Source of the DNA: Deltaproteobacteria bacterium | Lineage (GTDB): Bacteria; Desulfobacterota; GWC2-55-46 | NCBI GenBank assembly: GCA_016234855.1 | Contig: JACRNO010000048.1 | Coordinates: forward strand, 1 to 35,549 | Length of the DNA stretch: 35,549 nt | Direction: 5' to 3' | Shown: one piece after another, positions 7,436 through 15,648 of the stretch | How positions within the stretch are numbered: position 1 is the stretch's first letter | Layout: every line of letters starts with the position of its first letter | Made by a program: the position numbers and the translations under genes | Notes under the pieces: model-generated | Databases searched by the model: none | The model's input: only the letters and a program-made list of their open reading frames with translations | Told to the model about the DNA's origin: nothing

Positions 7436-7498
7436 GTGGTCAGGAGTTTCCTCCTGACCACGGAGCCCGGCGGACGGCAGGAGGAAAGTCCTGCCGTC
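7436..7498. repeat. Paired hairpins (TTTC / GGAAA loops)
   Basis: Hairpin 7436-7461 has an 11-bp stem and loop TTTC; hairpin 7473-7498 has a 10-bp stem and loop GGAAAG. The pair matches 4919-4990 in order, stem length and loop, but the outer stem bases differ with pairing preserved (GGCGG/CCGCC there, GTGGT/ACCAC here). It lies between the Crp/Fnr gene and the PgaB-like gene. Confidence 0.65.
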
Positions 7499-7588
7499 AC
7501 ATCAATGCAAGAGAGACTTTACCATATAATACCACATACCACCCACTACACCCCACTTCCTACCTCCTACTCCCCACCCACCAGCCTG

Positions 7589-9121
7589 CTAATGCCCTGA
7601 AGCAAGCCTGTCTCCCAGCTCGTAGAACGGCAGACCGGGCCGGTAAGGGACCAGGGCGATACTGACGCCGCCTTTGCCCTTCATCTTTCTTATAAGCCGA
7701 ACCACGTCGTCCGGCGGCAGCGGCTCGCCCGTCTTCCAGTCGATAGTCTGGAGTTTTATCAGCACCTTGCCCGGGTCCGCGGTCATAACGGATGCGTCAA
7801 CGGCCATCTTCTCTATCATCGCCCTGACAGCGGACGGGCCGGTCCCGAGTTCGTCGTCCATCTGCTTGTGATACGCCATCACCGAGTAGTAATCAAACCC
7901 CTTGTCAACGGCCGCTGAAAAGCTCTGCGAGAGCCAGGCAAGGGCGTAGGCCGGGTTCGTAAGCGACTCGTACATGAGGTTTATGGCGAAACGCGCCCCG
8001 GGCCTCTTGAGCCTGACGGTCTGCCTGAGGCGCCCGGCGACATACAGGAGACGCCTGTTCTTGAACGCGGCCCACTCCCAGAAGAGCGGGGTATAGCGCA
8101 CCTGCGCGTCGTCGCCGTCCTGGATATAGAGCGCGTCCGGGTCAATGGTCTTTCCGGTCTCTTTCCTGAATAGCGCCGCCATCTGAGCGCCAAACCCCTC
8201 GTTATGCCGCAAGACAAGGTCGTCCTGAAATAAGACCCCGTCAACGGGATAGGCGGCAAGGTCCGAGTATATGGCCTCCAGCCGGGCTACGGCCCTGTCG
8301 TTGAAGAGGTCGAGTCCCTTGCATGGGGTCATCGCGCCTGAGGTCATGTCATAGGCCCTGCACGCGAGGGCCGCGTCGTTTTCCATGCCGTAGTCGGCGT
8401 AACGGGTGGTCATCCATGCGAAGACCTTAAGGCCGTTCCGGCGCGCGATGGGCAGGACGCGGCCCAGCACGTCGTCCACAACCGGCGCGTTCGCGCTATT
8501 GAAGTAGACGCCCGCCTGAGCGCCGCGGACGGCCGTGGGATAGAATCTGTCGTCCTTATTATGAAAGACGCGGAGGATTATCGCGTTGACGCCCGCTACC
8601 CGGAGGCTCCGCAACTCTTCCTCGACCCCGGCATAGTCGCTTGAGACGAAGTTCATCACCTGCACCGCCCGCAGCGTCCGGCCCGGCGTTATGGAATTGA
8701 TATCCGGTATCACCACGACCGGCAGGTCTGCCAACGTGGCGCGGCCGGCCGCTTCATTGAGCCTTTGACCTGCCGTCGCCGCAAAGGCCGAGTCCGGGAA
8801 GTTCGCCAGGAAAAGGCCGAATTCAGCCTTCGCCTCCTTGAACATCCCGGCGTCGAGATAGGCCGAGGCCATGCGGAACTGTATCTCATCGATAATGGGG
8901 CTGCCGGGATATCGCTCGATAAACCTGCCGTACTCCCTTGCCGCCTGCGCATGGTTGCCGGTATCCGAGAGGTAACGGGCGTAGCTGAACTGCGCCTCGG
9001 CATCCGCGCCTGAGGCGGGCGCGGCCCTGACCGTCCATGCCGGAAGAAAGACAAAGGCCGCCGCCACAAGGGCGAATAACAAGGCCAGTGATGCTCTTCT
9101 TATCATTTTTGGATTACCCAT
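7589..9121 (-). CDS. PgaB C-terminal-like glycoside hydrolase with TPR region
   Basis: Exported protein of 510 residues: signal peptide at about 6-33, two TPR-like helical repeats of the outer-membrane-assembly type (about 42-125, with YPGSPIIDEIQFRMASAYLDAG), then a barrel from about 145 to the end. The barrel resembles the hydrolase half of PgaB (GHL13 group): ILRVFHNKDDRFYPTAV, VFAWMTTRY and VDGVLFQDDL with Asp300-Asp301, the likely catalytic acidic pair. In PgaB this domain cleaves partly deacetylated poly-beta-1,6-GlcNAc; the N-terminal deacetylase of PgaB is missing and TPRs take its place. Likely role: periplasmic trimming of an exopolysaccharide. It lies 21 bp after radA on the same strand. 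The substrate is inferred. Confidence 0.85.
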   Translation of the reverse strand: MGNPKMIRRASLALLFALVAAAFVFLPAWTVRAAPASGADAEAQFSYARYLSDTGNHAQAAREYGRFIERYPGSPIIDEIQFRMASAYLDAGMFKEAKAEFGLFLANFPDSAFAATAGQRLNEAAGRATLADLPVVVIPDINSITPGRTLRAVQVMNFVSSDYAGVEEELRSLRVAGVNAIILRVFHNKDDRFYPTAVRGAQAGVYFNSANAPVVDDVLGRVLPIARRNGLKVFAWMTTRYADYGMENDAALACRAYDMTSGAMTPCKGLDLFNDRAVARLEAIYSDLAAYPVDGVLFQDDLVLRHNEGFGAQMAALFRKETGKTIDPDALYIQDGDDAQVRYTPLFWEWAAFKNRRLLYVAGRLRQTVRLKRPGARFAINLMYESLTNPAYALAWLSQSFSAAVDKGFDYYSVMAYHKQMDDELGTGPSAVRAMIEKMAVDASVMTADPGKVLIKLQTIDWKTGEPLPPDDVVRLIRKMKGKGGVSIALVPYRPGLPFYELGDRLASGH

Positions 9122-9142
9122 GCCAGACCGCCGTAATACCGG

Positions 9143-10501
9143 TTAAAAGAGCTTCTCCATCGCCTCTGCCACGGTAAAGACCCCCTCAAGCGCCATGCCC
9201 TTGAACGGTTTCATCTTCTTCACGTTGTCCCGCGGGAGGATGCAGCGCGTGAACCCGAGCTTGGCCGCCTCCCTGCACCTCGGCTCGGCCTGGTTCACCG
9301 CCCTCACCTCGCCCGCGAGTCCGACCTCGCCGAAGACGACGGTCTTCTGATCGACCGGCTTATCCAAGAAGTTCGAGGCAAGAGACGCCGTGATGCCCAG
9401 GTCTATGGCTGGCTCGTCAAGCCTTATGCCGCCCGCGACCTTTATGAATATGTCGTGATTCGTAAGCCTTATACCGGCCTTTTTTTCGAGCACGGCGGCC
9501 AGAAGCATGACCTTGTTATAATCGACGCCCACGACAGTCCTTCTGGGCATGCCGAATATCGTCGGACAGACAAGCGACTGTATCTCGACGAGCACGGTGC
9601 GCGTGCCTTCGAGGCTTGAGGTCACGGCCGAACCCGAGGCCCCGGCCGGCCGCTCGGCAAGGAACATCTCCGATGGGTTGGAGACCTCGACCAGCCCGGC
9701 TTCGCGCATCTCGAAGACGCCTATCTCCATGACCGAGCCGTAACGGTTCTTCACCGCGCGCAGTATGCGGAAGGGATGGCCTCTTTCACCCTCGAAGTAA
9801 AGGACGGTGTCGACCATGTGCTCGAGGACCTTCGGCCCGGCCAGCGCCCCCTCTTTTGTCACGTGCCCGACGAGAAAGAGCGTGGCGTCCATTGACTTGG
9901 CGTACGCGATGAGCCTGTGGCTGCACTCCCTGACCTGGCTTACACTGCCGGGAGAGGAATCGAGTTCGCTCGCATGGACGGTCTGGATGGAGTCTATGAC
10001 TATGACGCCGGGCCTGCGCTCCGGGAGTGCGTCGAGTATGGCCTCAAGAGAGGTCTCGGCATAGACCTCAAGGCGGCTGGGCAGGACGCCGAGCCGCTCG
10101 GCCCGCATCCTTATCTGGCGCAGCGATTCTTCGCCCGAGACATACAGGACGCTTCGCCCGGCTGAGGCGAACCTGCCCATGGCCTGAAGGAGCAGGGTCG
10201 ATTTTCCTATACCCGGGTCTCCGCCGATAAGCACGGCCGAGCCAGGCACCATGCCCCCGCCGAGGACGCGGTCGAGTTCCGGCATCTGGGTCGACAGCCG
10301 CGGCTCCTCGGCGAGCGTTATCCCGGTTATGGCCTGCGGCCGTGACACGGCCCCGGCTGCGGCGAGCGTGCCCTTTTTCTCAGGCCTGATGCGTTCTTCG
10401 AGAAAGGTGTTCCAGCCGCCGCAGTCCGGGCACTTGCCGAGCCATTTCGGGGCGTTTGAGCCGCACGACTGGCAGATATATACGGATTTTGTCCTGGTCA
10501 T
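9143..10501 (-). CDS. radA: DNA repair protein RadA
   Basis: A cytoplasmic RecA-like ATPase that promotes branch migration and processing of recombination intermediates. From the ATG at 10501 it is 453 residues: an N-terminal zinc finger (CQSCG...CPDCG, cysteines 10, 13, 24, 27), the Walker A GGDPGIGKST, the YVSGEES segment, Walker B VIVIDSIQT, the RadA-specific KNRYG motif, and a Lon-like C-terminal domain with GEVGLAGEVRAV. The frame remains open to 10612, but family members begin with the zinc finger directly, so the shorter start is preferred; the ribosome-binding site is weak. All key motifs are intact. The PgaB-like gene follows by 21 bp. Confidence 0.96.
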   Translation of the reverse strand: MTRTKSVYICQSCGSNAPKWLGKCPDCGGWNTFLEERIRPEKKGTLAAAGAVSRPQAITGITLAEEPRLSTQMPELDRVLGGGMVPGSAVLIGGDPGIGKSTLLLQAMGRFASAGRSVLYVSGEESLRQIRMRAERLGVLPSRLEVYAETSLEAILDALPERRPGVIVIDSIQTVHASELDSSPGSVSQVRECSHRLIAYAKSMDATLFLVGHVTKEGALAGPKVLEHMVDTVLYFEGERGHPFRILRAVKNRYGSVMEIGVFEMREAGLVEVSNPSEMFLAERPAGASGSAVTSSLEGTRTVLVEIQSLVCPTIFGMPRRTVVGVDYNKVMLLAAVLEKKAGIRLTNHDIFIKVAGGIRLDEPAIDLGITASLASNFLDKPVDQKTVVFGEVGLAGEVRAVNQAEPRCREAAKLGFTRCILPRDNVKKMKPFKGMALEGVFTVAEAMEKLF

Positions 10502-10670
10502 AAGCCTAAGCGCGTTAAAGGCAGCCCTGTAGCCCTCATCCCATTGCGAATGAGGGAGTTTATGCCTTGAGCCGCGAAGCTTTCGAGCCGCGGGAGACGA
10601 CAAGGACGGCAAGGCACAGGAGGCCGCGAATGCCGCTTCGTCTCCCGGATGGAATAACGCCTGTTTGCAA

Positions 10671-10698
10671 TTGACAAACGGGCCAATTTTGTTATGAT
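10671..10698 (+). promoter_or_regulatory. Sigma-70 promoter for the HEAT-repeat gene
   Basis: Perfect TTGACA, 16-nt spacer, then TATGAT. Transcription would start near 10705, giving a leader of about 120 nt before the ATG at 10825. It lies in the divergent region between radA and the HEAT-repeat gene. Confidence 0.65.
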
Positions 10699-10824
10699 AA
10701 ATTCACATTCTTTGCAATACGTTCATAAAGGCTTGCAGACCGTTGCCCAAACGCAGGCGCATCATAAGGGATTGTCAGCGGCATACCTGTTTAAAAACCG
10801 ATATTTTGCATGATACGAGGATAG

Positions 10825-12441
10825 ATGCCACAGGATCCGGCCCATTACTCTAACATACTAATGGAACTGCTCAAGGCTGTCAAGATGCATAATTTCTATC
10901 CTGACGGCCATCCGAACCTCGATTTGGCCCTTGAGAAGTGCTATTCTCTCATACAAAAGACGGTCGTCGAAGAAGGCGAGTTGAAATGGAAGGTTGACCA
11001 GAAGGGCTTCTATTCCGGCACCACCCTCCTTGCCGCCGGCAACACGGACGTCCTGACCCTTGCCAAAAAGATGTTCTTCAAACGCATCAACGAGCTGACC
11101 TTTACCCAGAGGGTCGCCCTCGGGGACATGAAGATACTCCTCACCGTGCTCAAGCTCGAGGCCGACGACCTAACTCAAAAGGGCGGGGCAGAGGGCGTCT
11201 TTGCAACCGGGGGCGTGCAAGGCATACTCATCAACTCCCTCAGTTACGAAGACCTCGGCAAATTAAAGAACGAGCTGGAAGAAAAGCGCGAAAAGGAAGA
11301 ACTGGCCAGGGAAGAGGCCGAAAAAAAAGAGGAAGAAGAGGGCGAGACCACCGAGGAAGAACAAAAAGAGCCGCCCCCTCCTGAGGCGCCGAAACCCGAA
11401 GACGTAAACCTCCCCACCCTTATCGAGCGCATAAGGGAAGAGCAGGATGCCATCCGATACAGGGACCTGTGCGCGCGCATCAAGGAGAAATGCTCGCAGC
11501 TGCTTGCGGTCAAGAAGTTCGACGACGTCTCCTTCGCGCTCTTTGTATTCGGCGTCCATGCGGGCGAGGCCTGGCACAAGCCCGATGAGATACGGCAGAT
11601 GGCCGCCCAGACCCTGAAGGAATGCCTCAACGACGATATCCTCCGCTATCTCATAGGCAGGATCGGCGCAAAAGAAGAGCCTATGCGCCAGGATATACAG
11701 CGCATCCTGCTCCACGGCGGCACGGCCGCGGTGGAACTGCTCCTCGACGCGGTAATCTCGTCGCCGGAGGCCGTGGCAAGACGGAATTACTACAACACCA
11801 TCATACTCTACGGCCCGTCCATTCGCCCCAACGTCGAGGCCAGGCTGCCTGGAGCCCAATGGTTCGTCATACGGCAGATGGTCTCCATACTGGGAGACCT
11901 CGGGGATACGGCCGCGATAGAAGCGCTTGAAGGCGCATATAAGCACACGGATACGCGCGTAAAGAAAGAGGTCTTAAAGAGTCTCGTAAAACTGCCCTCC
12001 CCGCGCTCCATTGCCGCGCTCATAAAGGGCCTTGACGAGACCGAAGAATCGCTCGTCAGCCAGGCGGTCATATCGCTTGGCATGCTCAAGGACACGTCCT
12101 CAATCGACCTCCTTGCGAAGCTCGCCCAGAAGAGGGACGCCTTCTCCGAGCCGAAGGATTACATAAAAGAGGCCATCAAGGCGCTCGGCAACATAGGAGA
12201 CGCCAGGTGCGTGCCTCATTTACGTGATATACTTTTAAGGACGGTCTGGCTCGGCAGGCGGGCCAACGAGGAATCCAGGGTGCTGGCGGCAAACTCCCTC
12301 GGCCAGATATGCAATGCCGAGGCATACGCCGCAATCGAACAGGCCATCAAGGGCTCGACCGGAGAGCTCTACAACGCATGCAAGAGGATACTCGACGGCA
12401 GGGACAAATCAAAGATAACGCCGGATGGCCGCGCCGTATGA
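10825..12441 (+). CDS. HEAT-repeat protein with shared N-terminal domain
   Basis: A 538-residue cytoplasmic protein. Residues 1-150 form a helical domain with the motif NFYPDGHPNLDLALEK, which recurs as LYPPGHPAIITPAKK in the HD-GYP protein encoded next. Residues about 150-200 are a highly charged Glu/Lys linker ending in a proline run. From about 260 onward are HEAT-type helical repeats (for example MVSILGDLGDTAAIEALEGAYKHTDTRVKKEVLKSL), which usually mediate protein binding. No catalytic motif is visible. The ATG has GAGG upstream and a sigma-70 promoter at 10671. Pairing with an HD-GYP protein suggests a signalling role, but that is inference. Confidence 0.82.
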   Translation: MPQDPAHYSNILMELLKAVKMHNFYPDGHPNLDLALEKCYSLIQKTVVEEGELKWKVDQKGFYSGTTLLAAGNTDVLTLAKKMFFKRINELTFTQRVALGDMKILLTVLKLEADDLTQKGGAEGVFATGGVQGILINSLSYEDLGKLKNELEEKREKEELAREEAEKKEEEEGETTEEEQKEPPPPEAPKPEDVNLPTLIERIREEQDAIRYRDLCARIKEKCSQLLAVKKFDDVSFALFVFGVHAGEAWHKPDEIRQMAAQTLKECLNDDILRYLIGRIGAKEEPMRQDIQRILLHGGTAAVELLLDAVISSPEAVARRNYYNTIILYGPSIRPNVEARLPGAQWFVIRQMVSILGDLGDTAAIEALEGAYKHTDTRVKKEVLKSLVKLPSPRSIAALIKGLDETEESLVSQAVISLGMLKDTSSIDLLAKLAQKRDAFSEPKDYIKEAIKALGNIGDARCVPHLRDILLRTVWLGRRANEESRVLAANSLGQICNAEAYAAIEQAIKGSTGELYNACKRILDGRDKSKITPDGRAV

Positions 12442-12479
12442 CGGTTGCCGGCGGGCGGGTATCAGTTATCGGTTAGCGG

Positions 12480-12788
12480 TTAAGGAAACTCTGATTAATT
12501 CAACCAGATTGTCATTTCGAGCCCTTCGCTATGTCATTCTGAGCGAAGCGAAGAATCTTGGTTTTTCGCTCAGGGCAGGCTCCGCGAGAAATCTTGTTTC
12601 ACAGGCAATTCAACAAGTTACAAGATGTAAATTATCCGCAAAAACGGCGGATAATTTATAAGTAATGAAGAAACCATTTATACTCGCTTGTTTTAACCCG
12701 CAAAAAGACGCGGGCTTAAACAAGCTGTGCTTAACCTCGTCGCTTGTGCGCTAACGACAAATAACAGAATTAATCAGGGCTTCCTTAA
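12480..12788. mobile_element. MITE-like element with 22-bp terminal inverted repeats
   Basis: The left end TTAAGGAA...TTAATTC (12480-12501) and right end GAATTAA...TTCCTTAA (12767-12788) are inverted copies matching at 20 of 22 positions. It encodes no protein. Inside are two hairpins: an 11-bp stem AAATTATCCGC/GCGGATAATTT (about 12630-12658) and a CCCGC/GCGGG one near 12695-12715. Related but shorter ends flank the palindrome at 27932-28018, so this is a small family of non-autonomous elements. Confidence 0.55.
12744..12760. repeat. 29-bp palindromic element, partial copy
   Basis: Matches the TTGTGCGCTAACG arm of the element at 23252-23280 but then diverges, so only one arm of the palindrome is kept. 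It is nested inside the MITE-like element. Confidence 0.4.
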
Positions 12789-12851
12789 AATCTTCCATGC
12801 CGCGAATAACGGATAACCGCGCACAGATAACAAAAAGAGGTGAGAGGACAG

Positions 12852-14192
12852 ATGCCCGACAGAGATTCGATACTAAAGACGATAAACGCGGCGCTCAAGA
12901 GCAGAAAGCTCTACCCGCCGGGGCATCCGGCCATTATCACGCCCGCAAAAAAGACCGTTGAACTCCTCCTTGACGCGTTCAAGGAGAAACCGACCCTGAC
13001 GTTCGGCATCGTCAACGAGGCCCTTATCTTCGAGAGCAACCCGGTTTCCGACGCCGACAAGCTCTACCCCGAACTCCTTGGTTACATGTCGGTCAAAGGC
13101 GTCGATACCGTCATCTTCGAACGCGGTATGGGAGACAAGGAGTTCACGGGCCTCATCGACGTGCTCACGTCCAACGTCACCCTCAAGGCCTCAGACCTTC
13201 AAAAAGACATGCACCAGCGCGGGATTACCCACATCACGCTCAAATCCATCCCGATGGGCAAGAAGTCGATACTCGAGGTCTACAACGGCGCCGTCGACAC
13301 CGTCAAGAACGTCATGAACGACGTCCGGCTCGGGAAGATTCCCGCCAGCGAGCCGGTCAACCACGTCATCGACGAACTGAGCGAGTCCGTTCTCACCGAT
13401 CAGAACGCCATCATCGGCCTTACGATGATAAAGAACTACGACAACTACCTCTTCAACCATTCGGTCAACGTCTCCATCATCGCCATTTCGCTGGCCAAGG
13501 CGATGAACCTTGAAAGCGACGAACTCCACGCCGTGGGCATAGGCGCGCTCCTGCACGACATCGGCAAGACCGGGGTCGCGGAAAATATCATCAGAAAACC
13601 GGGCGGACTGTCGTCCGAGGAATGGGAAAAGATAAAAGAGCATCCGCTCCTCGGCTCGAACATCATCAAGCGGATGGAAGGGCTGCACGAAATCGTCGGC
13701 AAGCTCATCTACGAACATCACATACGCTACGACCACTCCGGGTATCCGCAATCCACTATCAAGCTCCACCCGCTGACGCAGATAATCACCATCTCGGACG
13801 CCTATGACGCGCTCACCACGCTGCGCGTCTACCAGCAGCCGCACACGCCGGTCGAGGCCGTCAAGGTCATGCAGAACTTCTCCGGCAGGCACTTCAACCC
13901 TGACATCCTCAACGTCTTCGTCTCCATGATAGGCGCATTCCCGGTCGGCACGCTCGTGCGCCTCTCGACGAACGAGGTCGGCGTGGTAACGGCCGTCAAC
14001 AAGGACGCGCAGGACAGGCCGACCCTCAAGGCCGTATACGGACCTGACGGCACGGCTCTGCCGGACCCTGTTGAGGTCGACCTGGTCAAGACCACCGGCA
14101 AGTCCATCATATCAACGGTAAACCCGGCCACCCTCGACTTTGACATCGCCGCCTTCTTCGAACACGAGGCGGCGTTACAGGCAGAGCTGTAA
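12852..14192 (+). CDS. HD-GYP domain protein (cyclic-di-GMP phosphodiesterase)
   Basis: Predicted to hydrolyse cyclic di-GMP. The 446-residue protein has an N-terminal domain with YPPGHP, shared with the HEAT-repeat protein upstream, then an HD-GYP domain. Metal-binding and catalytic residues are all present: His203 (FNHSVN), His235-Asp236 (LLHDIGKTGV), His264 (EHP), His289-His290 (YEHHIRYD), the GYP triad at 297-299 and Asp316 (ISDAYDAL). The usual HHE.wDG.GYP reads HHIRYDHSGYP. A C-terminal beta-rich segment follows (TLVRLSTNEVGVVTAVN). The ATG at 12852 is chosen over the GTG at 12840 because GAGAGG lies just upstream of it. It follows the HEAT gene across a 410-bp spacer and may have its own promoter. 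Confidence 0.92.
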   Translation: MPDRDSILKTINAALKSRKLYPPGHPAIITPAKKTVELLLDAFKEKPTLTFGIVNEALIFESNPVSDADKLYPELLGYMSVKGVDTVIFERGMGDKEFTGLIDVLTSNVTLKASDLQKDMHQRGITHITLKSIPMGKKSILEVYNGAVDTVKNVMNDVRLGKIPASEPVNHVIDELSESVLTDQNAIIGLTMIKNYDNYLFNHSVNVSIIAISLAKAMNLESDELHAVGIGALLHDIGKTGVAENIIRKPGGLSSEEWEKIKEHPLLGSNIIKRMEGLHEIVGKLIYEHHIRYDHSGYPQSTIKLHPLTQIITISDAYDALTTLRVYQQPHTPVEAVKVMQNFSGRHFNPDILNVFVSMIGAFPVGTLVRLSTNEVGVVTAVNKDAQDRPTLKAVYGPDGTALPDPVEVDLVKTTGKSIISTVNPATLDFDIAAFFEHEAALQAEL

Positions 14193-14194
14193 CG

Positions 14195-14209
14195 GGCCCG
14201 CCGGGCCCA
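14195..14209. repeat. GGGCCC hairpin between convergent genes
   Basis: GGGCCC-GCC-GGGCCC lies three bases after the HD-GYP stop, where the plus-strand gene faces the minus-strand lipoprotein gene. There is no T-run, so it is at most a weak or Rho-assisted terminator. Confidence 0.3.
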
Positions 14210-14273
14210 ACGGGGCGGCTCACTGTCAATGCCGGCGCCCTGAGCTGACCTGGTCCGGCCTTCGCGTCTTTAC

Positions 14274-14305
14274 TTCTTGTGCGCTAACGTTATGTCTTTA
14301 GCGCC
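14274..14305. repeat. 29-bp palindromic element, copy 2
   Basis: Carries GCGCTAA-N10-TTAGCGC read on the minus strand, with one loop change from the 2851 copy. It overlaps the 3' end of the lipoprotein gene and supplies its last codons (ALKT) and TAA stop. Confidence 0.6.
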
Positions 14306-14832
14306 TTTGGCGCCCGCCCCTTCAACAGACGTATGTCGTCTATCCAGACCGTCCCCTTGCCGTCAATCACGAGATTGAGTTTTACGTTGTCGGGATTTTC
14401 CCCCGGCCGGAGCAGGAACGGCGTCGACTGCGCGGTCCACCCGGCGCTGCCGGTCATCGCGGTATCGAGCCCGCGCGAGAAGTACTCGCCCTTCGCGCCG
14501 AACGAAGACCACATCTCAAGGTACGCCTTGCCTTCGACCCCTTCGGTGCGCACCATCGCCTGATAGACAAGCACGGCGTCTTCCACATCGATATCTCCCG
14601 TCTCAAAGAGCGGCACGCTTACAGGGCCTTCCGCCGTAATCCTGACGGAACCCTTGCCGTCGCTCGTAACGGCGCTGTCGAACGTGGCTCCGGGCGCCGT
14701 CACCCCTTCGATGCCGTCGAGCGGATAGCGGCGCAACTCAACGGTCTCAGACCCCCTCGGCCCGCATCCCGCCGCGCTTGTTGCGAACGCCGCAACCAGG
14801 GCCAGCATCTTGATTCCCGATACGCGTTTCAT
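14290..14832 (-). CDS. Putative lipoprotein with carbohydrate-binding-like fold
   Basis: A 180-residue protein with a lipoprotein signal (MKRVSGIKM, hydrophobic run, lipobox AAGC with Cys23). The mature part is beta-rich: GVTAPGATFDSAVTSDGKGSVRITAEGP, YQAMVRTEGVEGKAYLEMWSSF and the ending LNLVIDGKGTVWIDDIRLLKG. The last motif is typical of galactose-binding-like jelly-roll domains found in carbohydrate-binding modules. Likely envelope-anchored; ligand unknown. The C-terminal tail APKALKT is encoded within a palindromic repeat and probably is not ancestral. It follows the membrane-protein gene (starting 15440) by 62 bp on the same strand. Confidence 0.7.
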   Translation of the reverse strand: MKRVSGIKMLALVAAFATSAAGCGPRGSETVELRRYPLDGIEGVTAPGATFDSAVTSDGKGSVRITAEGPVSVPLFETGDIDVEDAVLVYQAMVRTEGVEGKAYLEMWSSFGAKGEYFSRGLDTAMTGSAGWTAQSTPFLLRPGENPDNVKLNLVIDGKGTVWIDDIRLLKGRAPKALKT

Positions 14833-14894
14833 GCAGATACCTCCGTTTGTTACATATATACCTTAAAAAGACGACGCGGCGCGCGAAACGGTTT

Positions 14895-15440
14895 TTAGTT
14901 GCCGCGCTCGGCCATGGCAAGGGGCTTTACGAGTTCACGAAGAGCCGAGCCAGCCAGAATCCTTGGAAGGAGACCCAGGCTGATACCGAAAGAGAGCTTT
15001 GAGACAAAACTCGGCGCAAGCGGGACATAAGCGGCGAAGGCCGGATTGATGCGGGGCAGAAGGATAAGGAAGTTGAACGCCCAGATGCCGGCAAGCGTCA
15101 ATGCGCCGGTTACAACCACAAACGGATAAGAGACAACAACGCGGTCTTTATGGCTCAGATATTGGAAGATGGCGAACCCCGCGCCTATTGCGACGCTGAG
15201 CGCAAGATGTATCACAAGGCCGTCAAACGCGCCGAGAGCGCCGAACGCAAAGGACGCGGGCGCAAAGGTGGCGGTGATAAGACTCAATATAGTTATGCCT
15301 GACAGAGCGCTCACCCCGCAATAGATCCCCATGACCAGAACCTCGGCCAGCCCTCCGGCAAACCCCGCGATACAACCCGCCTTCACCCAAGCGCCCAAAG
15401 GCAGCTTCCCGTCAAACCCGTTTTCCTGAATCTTCGCCAT
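14895..15440 (-). CDS. Multi-pass membrane protein of unknown function
   Basis: I do not recognise the family. The 181-residue protein has about five hydrophobic segments (about 20-45, 47-65, 70-95, 108-130 and 142-162). Glycine and alanine are frequent in the helices. There are no conserved charged pairs suggesting a transporter signature. The ATG at 15440 is preferred because AGGGGGTG lies directly upstream; the GTG two codons earlier falls inside that ribosome-binding site. It stands 200 bp downstream of fliJ and upstream of the lipoprotein gene on the same strand, so it could be an accessory of either; that is speculation. Confidence 0.6.
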   Translation of the reverse strand: MAKIQENGFDGKLPLGAWVKAGCIAGFAGGLAEVLVMGIYCGVSALSGITILSLITATFAPASFAFGALGAFDGLVIHLALSVAIGAGFAIFQYLSHKDRVVVSYPFVVVTGALTLAGIWAFNFLILLPRINPAFAAYVPLAPSFVSKLSFGISLGLLPRILAGSALRELVKPLAMAERGN

Positions 15441-15648
15441 AGACACCCCCTATCGATGTTTTCACATTATTCTGACCAGCCCAAGACTTATAACGAAGGG
15501 GTTGCGGTTTCATCCGGCATCCGCACGGCCCAATGCCGCGTTTGCAGAAGCGCGCTAAAGACGCAGGCGTTGCAGGCGGAAAGATAACCCGTAAGCAGGC
15601 GGCATCCGGCCCGCGCGCAGCCGATACCCCTGTAGATACCGCGCGCCA

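Larger units (their letters stand above)
12442..12851. other. Gene-free region holding a MITE-like element
   Basis: No coding frame is convincing here. Most of the interval is filled by the inverted-repeat element at 12480-12788 described separately. It also contains common dispersed motifs such as GTCATTCTGAGCGAAGCGAAG (near 12533) and a partial copy of the 29-bp palindromic element at 12744-12760. Confidence 0.6.

Noticed and set aside
12630-12658. AAATTATCCGC/GCGGATAATTT hairpin as intrinsic terminator
   Set aside because: Not followed by a T-run on either strand and lies within the MITE-like element.
13191-13892. Minus-strand frame (233 codons) opposite the HD-GYP gene
   Set aside because: Val/Asp-rich shadow; the HD-GYP gene has all catalytic residues.
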